This document shows, one piece after another, positions 24,436 through 35,289 of a DNA stretch of 64,000 bases (the stretch's first letter is position 1; each line of letters starts with the position of its first letter). Origin of the DNA: Acorus gramineus. Taxonomy: Eukaryota > Streptophyta > Magnoliopsida > Acorales > Acoraceae. A program made the translations under genes and the position numbers. Under the pieces are notes generated by a model that was given only the letters and a program-made list of their open reading frames with translations, made no database searches and had not been told where the DNA came from. The stretch covers positions 16,178,895-16,242,894 of the forward strand of contig CM060853.1 in NCBI GenBank assembly GCA_030737835.1. The letters are read 5' to 3'.

Positions 24436-26023
24436 ATCCTGCGGACGTGTGAACGGGGCTCTTACGTGCGGATTGTATGGCAGCTGTCTGATCGCGCGGG
24501 TCGAGTGACAGCCGTCTGATCGCGCGGATCAAAAAATTTGAAAAACACAGACAAAAAAAAGGACCACCGCGTATTAGAAAGGCTATTGAGTACTCGACCG
24601 TCCGATTAGATCACATCTAATGGTCCAAAACATTCAAATAAATACCCTCAAATGCCTCTCTCGACTCTCTCTCACGAAAACCATTCGACGAGCACCCGCG
24701 ACCCCCGCCGATCATCGGCGACCCCCCGCGACCATCGGCGACCCCCTGCGATCCTGATTCCAACTCTCTCTCTCTCTCTATGACTATGATTAGGGTTTTA
24801 TCTAGGGTTTGCGATGTTTAGGGTTTTATCATCTAGGGTTTGTGATGATTTGGGGTTTTTTATTTAGGTTCCATTATTGCGTCGGTGACATGCTTAAATC
24901 TATGTTATGAGCACATTGTTTGGTGAATGATAATAGCAGTAATATCAAATATGAAATGACAAGTTCTTTTCACTGTCTCCAAAAAAAAAAAACACTCAGG
25001 TTAAAAAAAAAATTCAAAACTCAGTAAAGAAGATAGAAATACAACGTAAAATAGAAGAAAACATTAGTACATTGAAATAGCCTAAGCCACTGCATTCCTC
25101 ATGAACTGGACTCCAAGTTCCCTATCATCTGCCTTGTTGGTAGGCTTTAGAATGGAGTCCAGTTCTAAAGCCTTTGAAGACCATAAATCAGCCTTTGAAG
25201 ACTCCATTCTAAAGCCTACCAACAAGCAGATGATAGGGAACTTGGAGTCCAGTTGATGAGGAATGCAGTGGCTGAGGCTATTTCAATGTTACTAATGTTT
25301 TCTTCTAGTTTACGTTGTGTATCTTCTACCTTCTTTACTGAGTTTTGAATTTTTTTTTAACCTAAGTTTTTTTTTTTTTTTTTGAGACAGTGAAAAGAAC
25401 TTGTCATTTCATATTTGATATTACTGCTATTATCATTCACCAAACAATGTGCTCATAACACAGATTTAAGCATGTCACCAACTCAATAATGGAACCTAAA
25501 ATAAAAAACCCCCAATCATTACAAACCCTAGATGAAAAACCCCAATCACCAAAAACCCTAGATAAAAAACCCCCAATCATCACAAACCCTAGATGATAAA
25601 ACCCTAAACATCACAAACCCTACATAAAACCCTAATCATAGTCATAGAGAGAGAGAGAGAGAGCTCAACCTAGAATCGAGGTCGCCGGGAGGTCGCCGAT
25701 GATCGGCGGGGGTCACCGGAGTCATGTGTGATCGACGGGGGTCGCAGGTGCTCGTCGAGTGGTTTTCGTGAGAGAGTCAAGATGGAGAGAGTCGAGAAAG
25801 GCATTTGAGGGTATTTATTTGAATGTTTTGGACCATTAGATGTGATCCAATCGGAGGGTTGAGTACTCAATAGCCTTTCTAATACGCGGTGGTCCTCTTT
25901 TTTGTTTGTGTTTTTCAAATTTTTTTATCAGTGCAATCGGACGGCTGTCACTCGATCCCGCGCGATCAGACAGCTGCCACGCGACCCGCACGTAAGAGCC
26001 CCATCCGCACGTCCACAGGATAT

Positions 26024-26024
<1 letters not shown>
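24433..26024. mobile_element. fold-back transposable element (near-complete palindrome)
   Basis: The left arm (24433-25159) and the right arm (25201-26024) are inverted copies of each other, separated by only 41 bases (25160-25200). The outer ends are GATATCCTGCGGACGT and, inverted from the right, GATATCCTGTGGACGT. Matching inner blocks include GGGCTCTTACGTGCGG, ACCACCGCGTATTAGAAAGG and the centre-proximal TTGGTAGGCTTTAGAATGG. The arms differ by scattered substitutions and indels. No transposase is present. Both flanks are microsatellites, which hides any target duplication. The family is not assigned; long-TIR fold-back elements in plants often belong to Mutator-like lineages. Transcription through it would give a long hairpin RNA. 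Confidence 0.85.

Positions 26025-26027
<3 letters not shown>

Positions 26028-26084
<57 letters not shown>
26028..26084. repeat. (CT)n(AT)n microsatellite
   Basis: About 16 CT units are followed by 12 AT units, lying between the fold-back element and the hAT-type copy. The last eight bases, ATATATAT, act as the left target duplication of that copy. Confidence 0.9.
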
Positions 26085-26618
26085 CATAGTTGTCTGGGCG
26101 ACTAAGCGGTCCAGATGGACCTAGGCGACCGCTCGCCTAATAGCATGTTAATTAAGCAGGTGCCTGGACCCGCCTACCCCCCTAAATCACGCCTAGCCTG
26201 CCCAATTCCTCGCCTAACCTAAAAAATAAAAGACAAAAAAAACACAATCGAAAGATTGAAACATCAACTACCCTGCTGGCCAACAATACAACGAATTTTT
26301 CAGGTCCCAAGTGAGCCTCTATTAATTTTTTGTCTCTCCCTCGTATCTTTCTTCAAAATTTCTGAACTCTTGTTTTATTATATTAATTTTGTTGAAATGG
26401 ACATGCACCAATAAATTACATCCGTGTGTTCTTTATTTATAAATAATATTCTTCATTTTAAGTAATCTTCCTGAAAAAATTAAAAAATTGATAAGCAGAT
26501 AAATAACTTTAATATAATTACCAATTTAAATAATAAAATCATAATTAAGCGCCACCTAGGCACGCCTAAGTGGCTAGGCGGTTGGCCACCACCTAGACTC
26601 GCCTAGCCACCCAAAGTA

Positions 26619-26620
<2 letters not shown>
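26085..26620. mobile_element. hAT-type non-autonomous element, copy 1
   Basis: The element begins CATAGTTGTCTGGGCGAC and ends CCTAGCCACCCAAAGTATG, imperfect inverted ends rich in CCTAGGCG motifs. ATATATAT lies on both sides, consistent with an 8-bp target duplication, though the AT-repeat setting makes that weak by itself. It is the same family as 27879-28449, in the opposite orientation; shared blocks include ATCGAAAGATTGAAACATCA (one mismatch in neither copy) and CCGCCTACCCCCCTAAATCA. It has no coding capacity. Confidence 0.8.

Positions 26621-26692
<72 letters not shown>
26621..26692. repeat. (AT)n(GA)n microsatellite
   Basis: About 17 AT units pass into about 19 GA units. Together with the (CT)n(AT)n on the other side of the hAT-type copy this makes a mirror arrangement, as if the element had inserted in a palindromic CT-AT-GA microsatellite. 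Confidence 0.9.
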
Positions 26693-26695
<3 letters not shown>

Positions 26696-27237
26696 ATGAG
26701 TGAAATAAATGTTTGTACAGCATGATCAAGCATAACAAAGCTTACAATGAACATATTATCGTAACGATAAAACAATTTCATTCATTCATTTGGTTAGGAA
26801 ACTCATGATCAGGGACTGTTATAATCAAGGAAAATGTCAAGGGACAATACATTCATGCAGTTTCTTTTACAGTATATATGTTTAAAATTTCTTTTATAGT
26901 ATATGTATATAAAGAATATCTACTGAAATAAATTGAATGTAGACCAAGTGCACCATAGCCTATAATGAAAGAATGCTGGGTATAGTGATCCAGACAGGTG
27001 TATGGACTATGCTAATAAAGAACCCAAATGCGAGTGTGCGACAAAGTGATACAACTATCAATTTGATTCAACATCTTTATATGATTAGATAAACAATATC
27101 AATTATATTCATAGAAGAATCAATGGACTCCTTCCGGTTTCAACGAAAGCTTCAGAATACACTAATCATACAAACAGACATTCCCAGGATCACCAAAACT
27201 AGTGTATGGGGAGTGAAATATCAAACATCTTAAAAGT

Positions 27238-30200
27238 TCACATAGGCAAGACAGCCTCAATATCTTGGAGCCTAAGTGTGACAGCCCTCTTGTGGGCTTC
27301 CAGTCCCTCAACCTCAGCCATCTTGGCCACATATGGCCCCAGTTTTCTCAACCCTTCCTCTGTAAGGGACTGCACTGTTATGTACTTGAGGAAGGAATCA
27401 AGAGAAACCCCACCATACATCCTGGCATACCCATATGTAGGAAGCACGTGGTTCGTCCCGCTCGCGTAGTCTCCCACACTTTCGGGGGTCCATTGTCCTA
27501 GAAATACAGACCCTGCAATAAAGTATAATCATTGCATCATCTCAAATATCTCTTGTTACTTGTACTCATCATTCAATGATAAAGCTAACCTCTTAAGCTC
27601 AGCTGCTACAAACACTCAAAAGCAGTGCATCTCTCAATGCGAGTGAGGGGATATGAAACTAAAATCTTAGGTGAAGATGGTGATAAAAAGGGGGTTGTGA
27701 TGATTGGAGGGAAGGTGTTCCACATCAATGCGAATTATAAGAATTGAATACTCAGGTTCAGAAAAGAAAAGGCATGGTTAACATGAATTCTCCCTCACTG
27801 ACCATAAAAGCACTTTCCATGCACTTTCTTTCAAAAATATGGTTGTACACTTCCCAGTAATTTTATTAACCAGCATGGCATAGTTGTTTGGGGGGTTAGG
27901 CGAGCCTACCGCCTAGCCGCCTAGGCGGCGCTTAATTAAGATTTTATTAGTTAAATTGATAATTATATTAAAGTTATTTATCTGCTTATCCATTTTTTAA
28001 TTTTTCCAGGAATATTACTTAAAATGAAGAATGTTATTTATAAATAAAGAACACATGGATGTAATTTATTAGTGTATGTCCATTTCAACAAAATTAATAT
28101 AATCTAATCCTAGTGGCATTAAAGAAGGAGAAAAGGGGAAAGAGATTGAGGGAGAACGAAATAAGAGTTCAGAAATTTTGATGAGAAATAGGAGGGAGAC
28201 AAAAAATCAATAGACTCACTTGGGACTGGGAGAATTCGCTGCACTGTTGACCGACAGGGTAGGTGATGTTTCAATCTTTCGATCGTGTTTTTTCTTTCTT
28301 TTATTTTTGAGGTTAGGCAAGGGTTTGGGCGGGCTAGGCGTGATTAAGGCGGGCTAGACGTGATTTAGGGGGGTAGGCGGGCCCAGGCGCCCGCTTAATT
28401 AATATGCTATTAGGCGGGCAGTCGCCTAGGCATCGCCCAGACAACTATGCAGCATGGTGAGACTCCAAAAAGAAAGAGAATAAATAGCCATCTGAGAATA
28501 CCAAAACAGGAGGGACAGTCTGTCTTCAGGAAATAAATAAAAAAAATACAATAATCGAACAGGACAAAAAAAAAAAACCAAAAACACAGAAAAATGGAAC
28601 ATAGCAGTAGACAAGATATCTATGCTACGACCCCCCCCCCCCCATCAAAACACAAAGGGACTACTCGATCACAGGTTTACCCTACTCCAATGAACGGAAA
28701 AGGCACTCGCACAATAACACCCCCAGTTGGAAATGAATCTCCACATAATCCTAAACCTTTTCTAAACAAAAGGAGCCACCATGGAAATTCACTTGGTTCC
28801 TAGTCAACCAAATCGCCCACACTTCCGGCAGCATGAGAATCTGGAAGACTTTTATCTATTTTTGAATCCACATTTGCTCGAGAGTGGAGAAAATGATTGA
28901 CCCGTTGCCTCGTGGATAGCCCTCCAAACAAGCTTTATCGTAGGAAAAGAGAGGAAGAGGGGCTCCAAAGTTTCCACTTGGGCACTGCAAAGACCACAAT
29001 CCATTGGATCCTCTGGAGCCCAACGAGATCTATAGGCTTCAGTGAGAAGTCTCTCTTGATACAGAAACCACATGAACGCCCGGACTTTGAGGGGGATCTT
29101 AATGCCCCAAATCTCCCTACTCTTGGATGCCAAGGAAGCGTTAGAAGTCTGGTTTCTTCACCAGTCATAACACTGTTTGACAGAAAACCTCCTCTGCAGG
29201 ATGAGGCAGCCATCTCACCAAATCAGCTGAATCCTCCACAATATTCAAATGCTGTAGCAGCTCAAGTAAAGCTAGGTACTCCACAATCTCATCCTCCTGG
29301 AAATTGCCCTCGAAGCCAACTCCCAACTACCAACTCCACCATTCAAAATCCTGGGCTCGACCGTTCTTGTTCACTGTCACCAAGAAAATCCTCAGAAAAC
29401 ACTCCCTCAATAGCACAATATTCAAATGCTGTAGCAGCTCAAGTAAAGCTAGGTACTCCACAATCTCATCCTCCTGGAAATTGTCCTCGAAGCCAACTCC
29501 CAATTACCAACTCCACCATTCAAAATCCTGGGCTCGACCGTTCTTGTTCACTGTCACCAAGAAAATCCTCAGAAAACACTCCCTCAATAGCCTCGGATCA
29601 CACCAAATGGACGACGGAAACCAGATTGGATCCCCACTCCTGATATTCCATGCATTGTCTCAGAGAAAGACTCCATAAGGCTACCAATGCCTTTCCATAT
29701 TTTTAGACGATCTATAGGACACTGACGGGAAGATGGAGTGAGGGGAAGGATTGGAGCAATATCTAGCCTCCATAATCCTACACGACAGCAGGTCGCAATC
29801 AGACAGCCATCTCTAGAGCCACTTGCTGAACCACGCCTAATTCATATCCTCGAGGCTCAATATACCCACACCTCAACACATTTCTACTGCATATCAAGTC
29901 CCAATCAACTAGGTGGACCATCCTGGAGTTAAGATTCAGCCATTCCATAAAAATTTCCTCCTTATCCCATCCATCTTTTCAAAGACTCCTTTAGGAACCT
30001 TGAAAAGCGAAAAAAAGAATAGAGGAAGGCTCGAGAGAACCGCCTGAAGAAGAGTCAACCTGTCTCTAGGAAAACATAATTTATGTAAAGACCCTCCCCG
30101 GGATGGGGGGCCCATTTATCAACTCACTATAGCCAGAAATGGAAAATTATGGAATCCCAGAAGTACTATTTATTTTATTGGTTGACTCAGCTAAAATAAA

Positions 30201-33200
30201 TATTTCAATTGATAAGGTCAAGCAATGCAATTAAATCATTGAAGGGAAAATTGCTTCCGGGTATTAGATTATTGGTATTGATGCATTCAACACAGCCGAA
30301 TGATAATTCAAGATCAGATAATATAAGAGACAGATGATTTTTTTTACCGGCATTCTCGATGAAACCTTCCCACCTATCTGCATCTTTGACATTGACAATC
30401 AAATGCTCAGGTGCATATAAGTTGGAGAAGGATATAGCCTGCAAAGGTTGGACATTAAAAGGGATGGCTCATGTTTGGTGAGCACATATACAAACACGTA
30501 AACGACTGCTGAAGTGAATGAAAGTAAATATATTCAGCTGATAACTAACCTCAACCATATCTCGTGCAAAGACAGTGTAACTGTGACCCAGTGCTTTGGT
30601 GGCAAATTCTCCCCTTGGAAGACTTGCACACTGCTTGCTGATTTCTGACTGAATAGAAGTGATATCAACGTCATCCCCAACAATGACTAGAACAACCTGA
30701 CTGTCTGGACCATGTTCAGCCTGATATCCAGTACAATGTCAGTAATGACATCAACAGAGCACATCATGAAGTTTCAAAGTGTGGTTAATTAAATTACTAG
30801 AAGTCTTCTATTCTTATGCAGAAAATGGGAAGCTACTGCAAATACCTTTTGATATGTATGAAGCCAAATTAATACAACATGTTTAATGATAATGACAAAC
30901 AACCCATGCAACCACTGATATAAACATTGCATAAAAACGGTAACATTTGGCACCTGAGAGAGCAAATCCGCAGCTACATGAACTGGGTTTGCATATTTAT
31001 CAGCGATCACAAGAACTTCTGATGGTCCTGCAGGCATGTCAATGGAAACCATTGCTTCACTGTTCTGAAAGAAGAATTGAAGGAAAAAGAAAGGTGTCAA
31101 TTTGGAACAAAATTGTTAACAAGCAACAAAAAATAAGGTGCCAATTTTAATAGGCAACATTTTTAACAAACAACTAGAAGCCCCAAGTATTGGTTTTCCC
31201 TTTCCAAATTTGGAAAGTGTAAAATTCAACTGTTTAATGTGATCAGTAAGGCGATGATGTTCTTTCAAACCAAAAGCATTGGCTTTCAATAAAGTATGTA
31301 TGAAATCACAACCATAACTAAGGGACTGTTTGGAAACAAGGCTTTTTCTTTCGTAGAAATTGAAAAAGCTACACGTGTTTCCCAAACGATTTTGGAAAAA
31401 AATGCTTAATTAAAAAAGTTTATTTCAGCTTTTAGTAGAAAAGTATGTTTTTTTAAAAAAAAAAGAAAAAGAAAGTGAACTTCCTAGGAATCGAGTTTTA
31501 TTAAGCTACTTTATACAAAATCACACTTTTCAAACAGGTTTCCAAACGGTGCCCAAAATAAGAAAATTTTAGACAACCATAAGCAAAAGGAGCCAGGAAA
31601 AAAGGAAAAGAAAAAAAGAGCATACAATTAGGGGAAACAAGTGAGAGGTACTTATGATTTACATGCAAATAGATTTTAAAAACACTGTGAAGATGATGGG
31701 ATGACCACATAAATCACATTCGTGTGAGATTACCATTTTCTATAGAGCAACAGGAACAACCAATAACATGGTGCAATGCAGCATAATCGAACTAAATGAT
31801 GTAGCTCTACATGTTTATCATACACAGGATAAATAAGAAATAATTAGCGAACCTGGAGAATCATTTTTGCAGCTGTGACATATTGATTTCCTGGACCCAA
31901 AATTTTCTCAACCTGACAACAAACAGAAAGAAGGATGGCGGGTGATTCAAAATCTGCACTATCTCACAGAGGAGGTTTCACATAAAGATGTTTTTTTTTA
32001 AGCAGATGCATATAATTATCCAAACTTGAATGAAAATAAACCAATGACTATTAGCAGGTAGGTGAAAACTTGAAATGATGTGCACTCAAAGATTAACTTT
32101 GAAAATTCCTAGCAAAAATATCTAGACAGATTCTTAAATAGAAGACTCCCAATAACATGAGGCATAGCTAGAATTTTGTGTTTCAATTGTAATAAATGAC
32201 TAACCTTGGGACAAGATAAAGTACCCCAAGCCATGGCAGATATCGCCTACAAAATAAGGTATAAAATTCCTGAATCCACAAACTTAAGATTAATGAGACA
32301 GAAATAGCAACAGAAACTGAAGGGCATCGAGACCTGAGCTCCCCCAGCCTTGAGTATGTGTGTCACACCAGCTTTCTTGCAACAATAGAGTACCTCCTAC
32401 AAAATTCATGGTGTCTAAACAACAGTTAACAGAAAATATCATAGCATCACCAAAATGAGTTCAGAACTCCAACAAATAATAAACCTACAAGCATGATATA
32501 TTAAAAGGAGCTTTTGTCCAAGTAGAAATAAATCAGACCAACTGACCAAGCCAAAAAATGGGATATTTGCTGAGACGAGGATTCACCTTGCAGATACTCC
32601 CATCAGAGGCTGGTGGTGTTGCAAGGACAATTGTTTTGCACCCAGCAATTTGTGCAGGCTGGAAAAAGGAAAGATAATAAAAACATCAACCATATTGCTT
32701 ATCTAAGCCTCATTGAGGAGCAACATAGAGTATGACAAACCTTGAAAAGTTGATGCATGAAGTGGATCAACATACCACTGATAACATAATAGCAGTGGAT
32801 GGTAAGACTGCAGTCCCCCCAGGAACATATAGACCCACAGAAGAAATGCACCTAGCCACCCTTTTGCATCTAACGCCCTATAAATTCAATGCAAATGCAT
32901 ATGAGCTTCTTCATAAGACAATGAAAAGAACAAAAGATAATTAGATACATACTTTCATGTACTCAACAGTTTTCTCAGTCGTCTTCTGAGATATGTGAAA
33001 AGCATAAATATTGTCATATGCCACATCAAATGCTTCTCTGACTGCTGGATCAAGCTGCAATTGGGAAATGACAAATAACTTAAAATTCAAACAAGAAATC
33101 GGTATTCTGGCAATAGTTCATGTAACGAAGAGTACAGAGCTACATATCAATTAATGCGATTTCCCAACAAAACTATTACAAGCACTACATGAACAAAAGC

Positions 33201-35283
33201 CAAAATTCTTAGAATACTTCTGGAAAACAAAACAAGCTAAGCTTAAAAAAATATAAAAAATTTGGATTTCAAAGAGAATCGTTTAGTACTAACTATGCAG
33301 CTTGATCAAGTTTACCTCCGGATCTGGAAGGTCTTCAACCTTTTCAACTATTTTATCCAGTATAACTTTGTCAAACCTTGCTGTATAACTGGAATCAGAA
33401 AAGATCTTAGTTACAAATACCTCATCACATAAATGTCTAACTACATCACCAACAAAAAAAAGTTCCTTAAAAGTTTGTACAAGTTAGCAGAAATGGAGCA
33501 CTAACTCTGAAACAGCCTGGTCCCCTCTACTGCGTACATCATCAATAATTGGATTCACCTGGATTGAATATATAGATAAATAGATATGATAGCAGTACTG
33601 TTTTAGTTATTCAAAGTAGAAGTATTTGGTTGTCCATTGATGTAGAATATAATGTAGATATTAGCTGAAGTATATAAGCACTCACCACAGAAAAAATTGA
33701 CGAGAAATCAATACGTGGCCGGGCCTTGAGGCCTTCAACTTCGGCCAGACTCATCTCCGATAACTTATAAGACTTCATTGAACATCTAACGGGGCCAATC
33801 TTTGTTCCTAGAGTAATAGTCCACAAAGAAAGAAAATAATGACAGACAAAATCAGCGATCATATAGGATGCAATTTTATCAGTATTGGCAATGCATGTCA
33901 GGATGTAAAGCAATATCTTTCAATATTCTAATCCATGTGCAATAAAATTTTCCAATACAAATCAAATCATTAAATCAAAAAGTTACATAAGAAGGATGAT
34001 ATGAAGTTATATGAATAAATTAATCTTTGAGGGAAAAAAATAGAAAGGGAAAACATAAGAGGCACAGAGTTGCTAAACAGATTGGAATTACCTAATAGTG
34101 ATAGTCTCTTAAAGAGCATTGAGGAAATAGAAACAACAAAACCGATCAGACTGGACAGGTAATGGAAATGAAGACCTAATGCCTTATTCAGCTACACAAA
34201 AGCCATAACAATTAGGACACGACAACAAATAAATTAAATATAATATATATTATATATTATAAAATGAAAACAATAAATACTCAATCCATAACAATTAACA
34301 AAATTTATACTAAAGTGAATGTTTTGATAAGTCATGTGTTTTGTAGGAAGAAAATGAACCCAAAAAACCAAAATCAGGTCCCATGAAGCTTGGATTATCA
34401 TTTCCTTGAGGATTTCTCTGAGTGTCTCTGATTCCAGTACATCTTAGAAACTTTCCATAAAGCGGATGACAAACTTACGCACATCACCATTTTAAATCTA
34501 CATATATTAAATATAAAAAAATCCAATATAAAAGGCATTAAGATCAAATGGAAGTTTTTCTCCCTCCAAACATGTTACTCCTTCTTTCACTATCCCTTTC
34601 CATCTCAGCTTTTTCCTTTCATCCCCTTGTTAAAAGGTTGTCAATCTTTTACCTTTATCCAACCCCATGTATCCTAATTTCAGCTAACATACATACATCA
34701 GGAAGCTCATCTCCATCTACTCCAATCATCCATGTCAACCATTCCCCCCACCTCATGAAAAGCACTTCAAATGGATTGAAAAGAGAACACCTTTGCATGG
34801 ACAGACACACAAAAAGAATTGACAAACCCTATTATTTGGTCTTAGTCGGTTCATTCTTCCGAAGCAACAAAATTTACATTCGGGCAACAAAAAAAAAGAT
34901 GTTTTAGGAACAAAACCAACAAAACTTGCGACTGAATCATGTCAATTAAACAACCAAGCACTAGCAACCAAAACCTCCAAAAAAAGGGGGGGGAGGAATA
35001 AAACCTACCTATGAAGCTTGTCGAAGAGCGTATAATTGGCAAACGATGAGTGGATTGGGGTTCGCTCGCACGGATTCCCTTTAGAGAAGACCAAAGTTGA
35101 AGTTCCATCCACCTCTGTTGATGATCCTACTTCACAGATCACAATCACCCAACACAATTCATGTGCAAAAAATTGAAAGAGTTTGTAATGAATCGCGATT
35201 TTGGAGAAAATATGGACGAAGAGAGGTTACCCGGCGGCGGACGTCGAGAGGTGGTCGTGAGTGAGGGAGGAGAGGATCTCCAT
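27238..35283 (-). CDS. HISN8: histidinol dehydrogenase, plastid
   Basis: It catalyses the last two steps of histidine synthesis (histidinol to histidine, two NAD+) in the plastid. Exons after the first: 35112-35009, 33807-33686, 33558-33506, 33388-33316, 33054-32953, 32877-32776, 32658-32587, 32396-32334, 32246-32205, 31912-31853, 31064-30954, 30720-30550, 30438-30348, 27512-27238; all phases agree. Zinc and catalytic residues of HisD are present: [10 protein letters not shown] (Gln, His ligands), APEHL (Glu-His base pair), GDYASGTNH (Asp ligand) and LEAHKR (His ligand). Mature sequence starts around [12 protein letters not shown]. The N-terminus is uncertain: exon 35283-35231 joined to 35112 gives 497 aa; starting at ATG 35108 gives 478 aa (the Arabidopsis protein, from memory, is 466). 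Another in-frame ATG lies at 35310. The last intron (2.8 kb) holds a hAT-type copy and a LINE piece. The gene looks intact. Confidence 0.93.
27879..28449. mobile_element. hAT-type non-autonomous element, copy 2, in the histidinol dehydrogenase last intron
   Basis: A perfect 8-bp duplication CAGCATGG flanks it (27871-27878 and 28450-28457), the hAT signature. The ends are CATAGTTGTTTGGGGGG and, inverted from the right, CATAGTTGTCTGGGCGATG. It is 571 bp with no coding capacity, and is inverted relative to copy 1 at 26085-26620. Being inside an intron, it does not interrupt the reading frame. Confidence 0.88.
28830..30076 (-). mobile_element. LINE (L1-type) ORF2 3' fragment
   Basis: Translated on the - strand, this shows the end of a plant L1 reverse-transcriptase ORF. 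Near 30050 is [20 protein letters not shown] followed by IRRKFLWNG, the thumb-region signature. At 28852-29133 is the zinc-binding domain: [20 protein letters not shown], then [19 protein letters not shown]. The frame between has many stops and shifts, so this is an old, truncated, inactive copy. No poly-A tail is visible at its 3' side. It sits antisense-free, in the same direction as the host gene, within the last intron of histidinol dehydrogenase. A 177-bp tandem duplication lies inside it. Confidence 0.8.
29239..29592. repeat. 177-bp tandem duplication (two units) within the LINE fragment
   Basis: The units start at 29239 and 29416 (CAATATTCAAATGCTG) and differ at only a few positions, so the duplication is much younger than the LINE. 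Because 177 is a multiple of three, an artefactual open frame of 248 codons spans both units on the + strand (28897-29643). Confidence 0.9.
31322..31554. mobile_element. MITE in a histidinol dehydrogenase intron
   Basis: The left end GGGACTGTTTGGAAACAAG mirrors the right end, which inverted reads GGGCACCGTTTGGAAACCTG. Such GGG-N-GTTTGG ends are typical of plant hAT or Harbinger MITEs. It is 233 bp and AT-rich inside. I do not see a convincing target duplication. It lies between the exons at 31064 and 31853. Confidence 0.6.
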
Positions 35284-35289
35284 TAGGGC

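Noticed and set aside
28897-29643. 248-codon open frame on the + strand with a repeated 59-residue block
   Set aside because: It is antisense to a LINE fragment and stays open because a 177-bp unit, a multiple of three, is duplicated. The peptide has no gene-like features.
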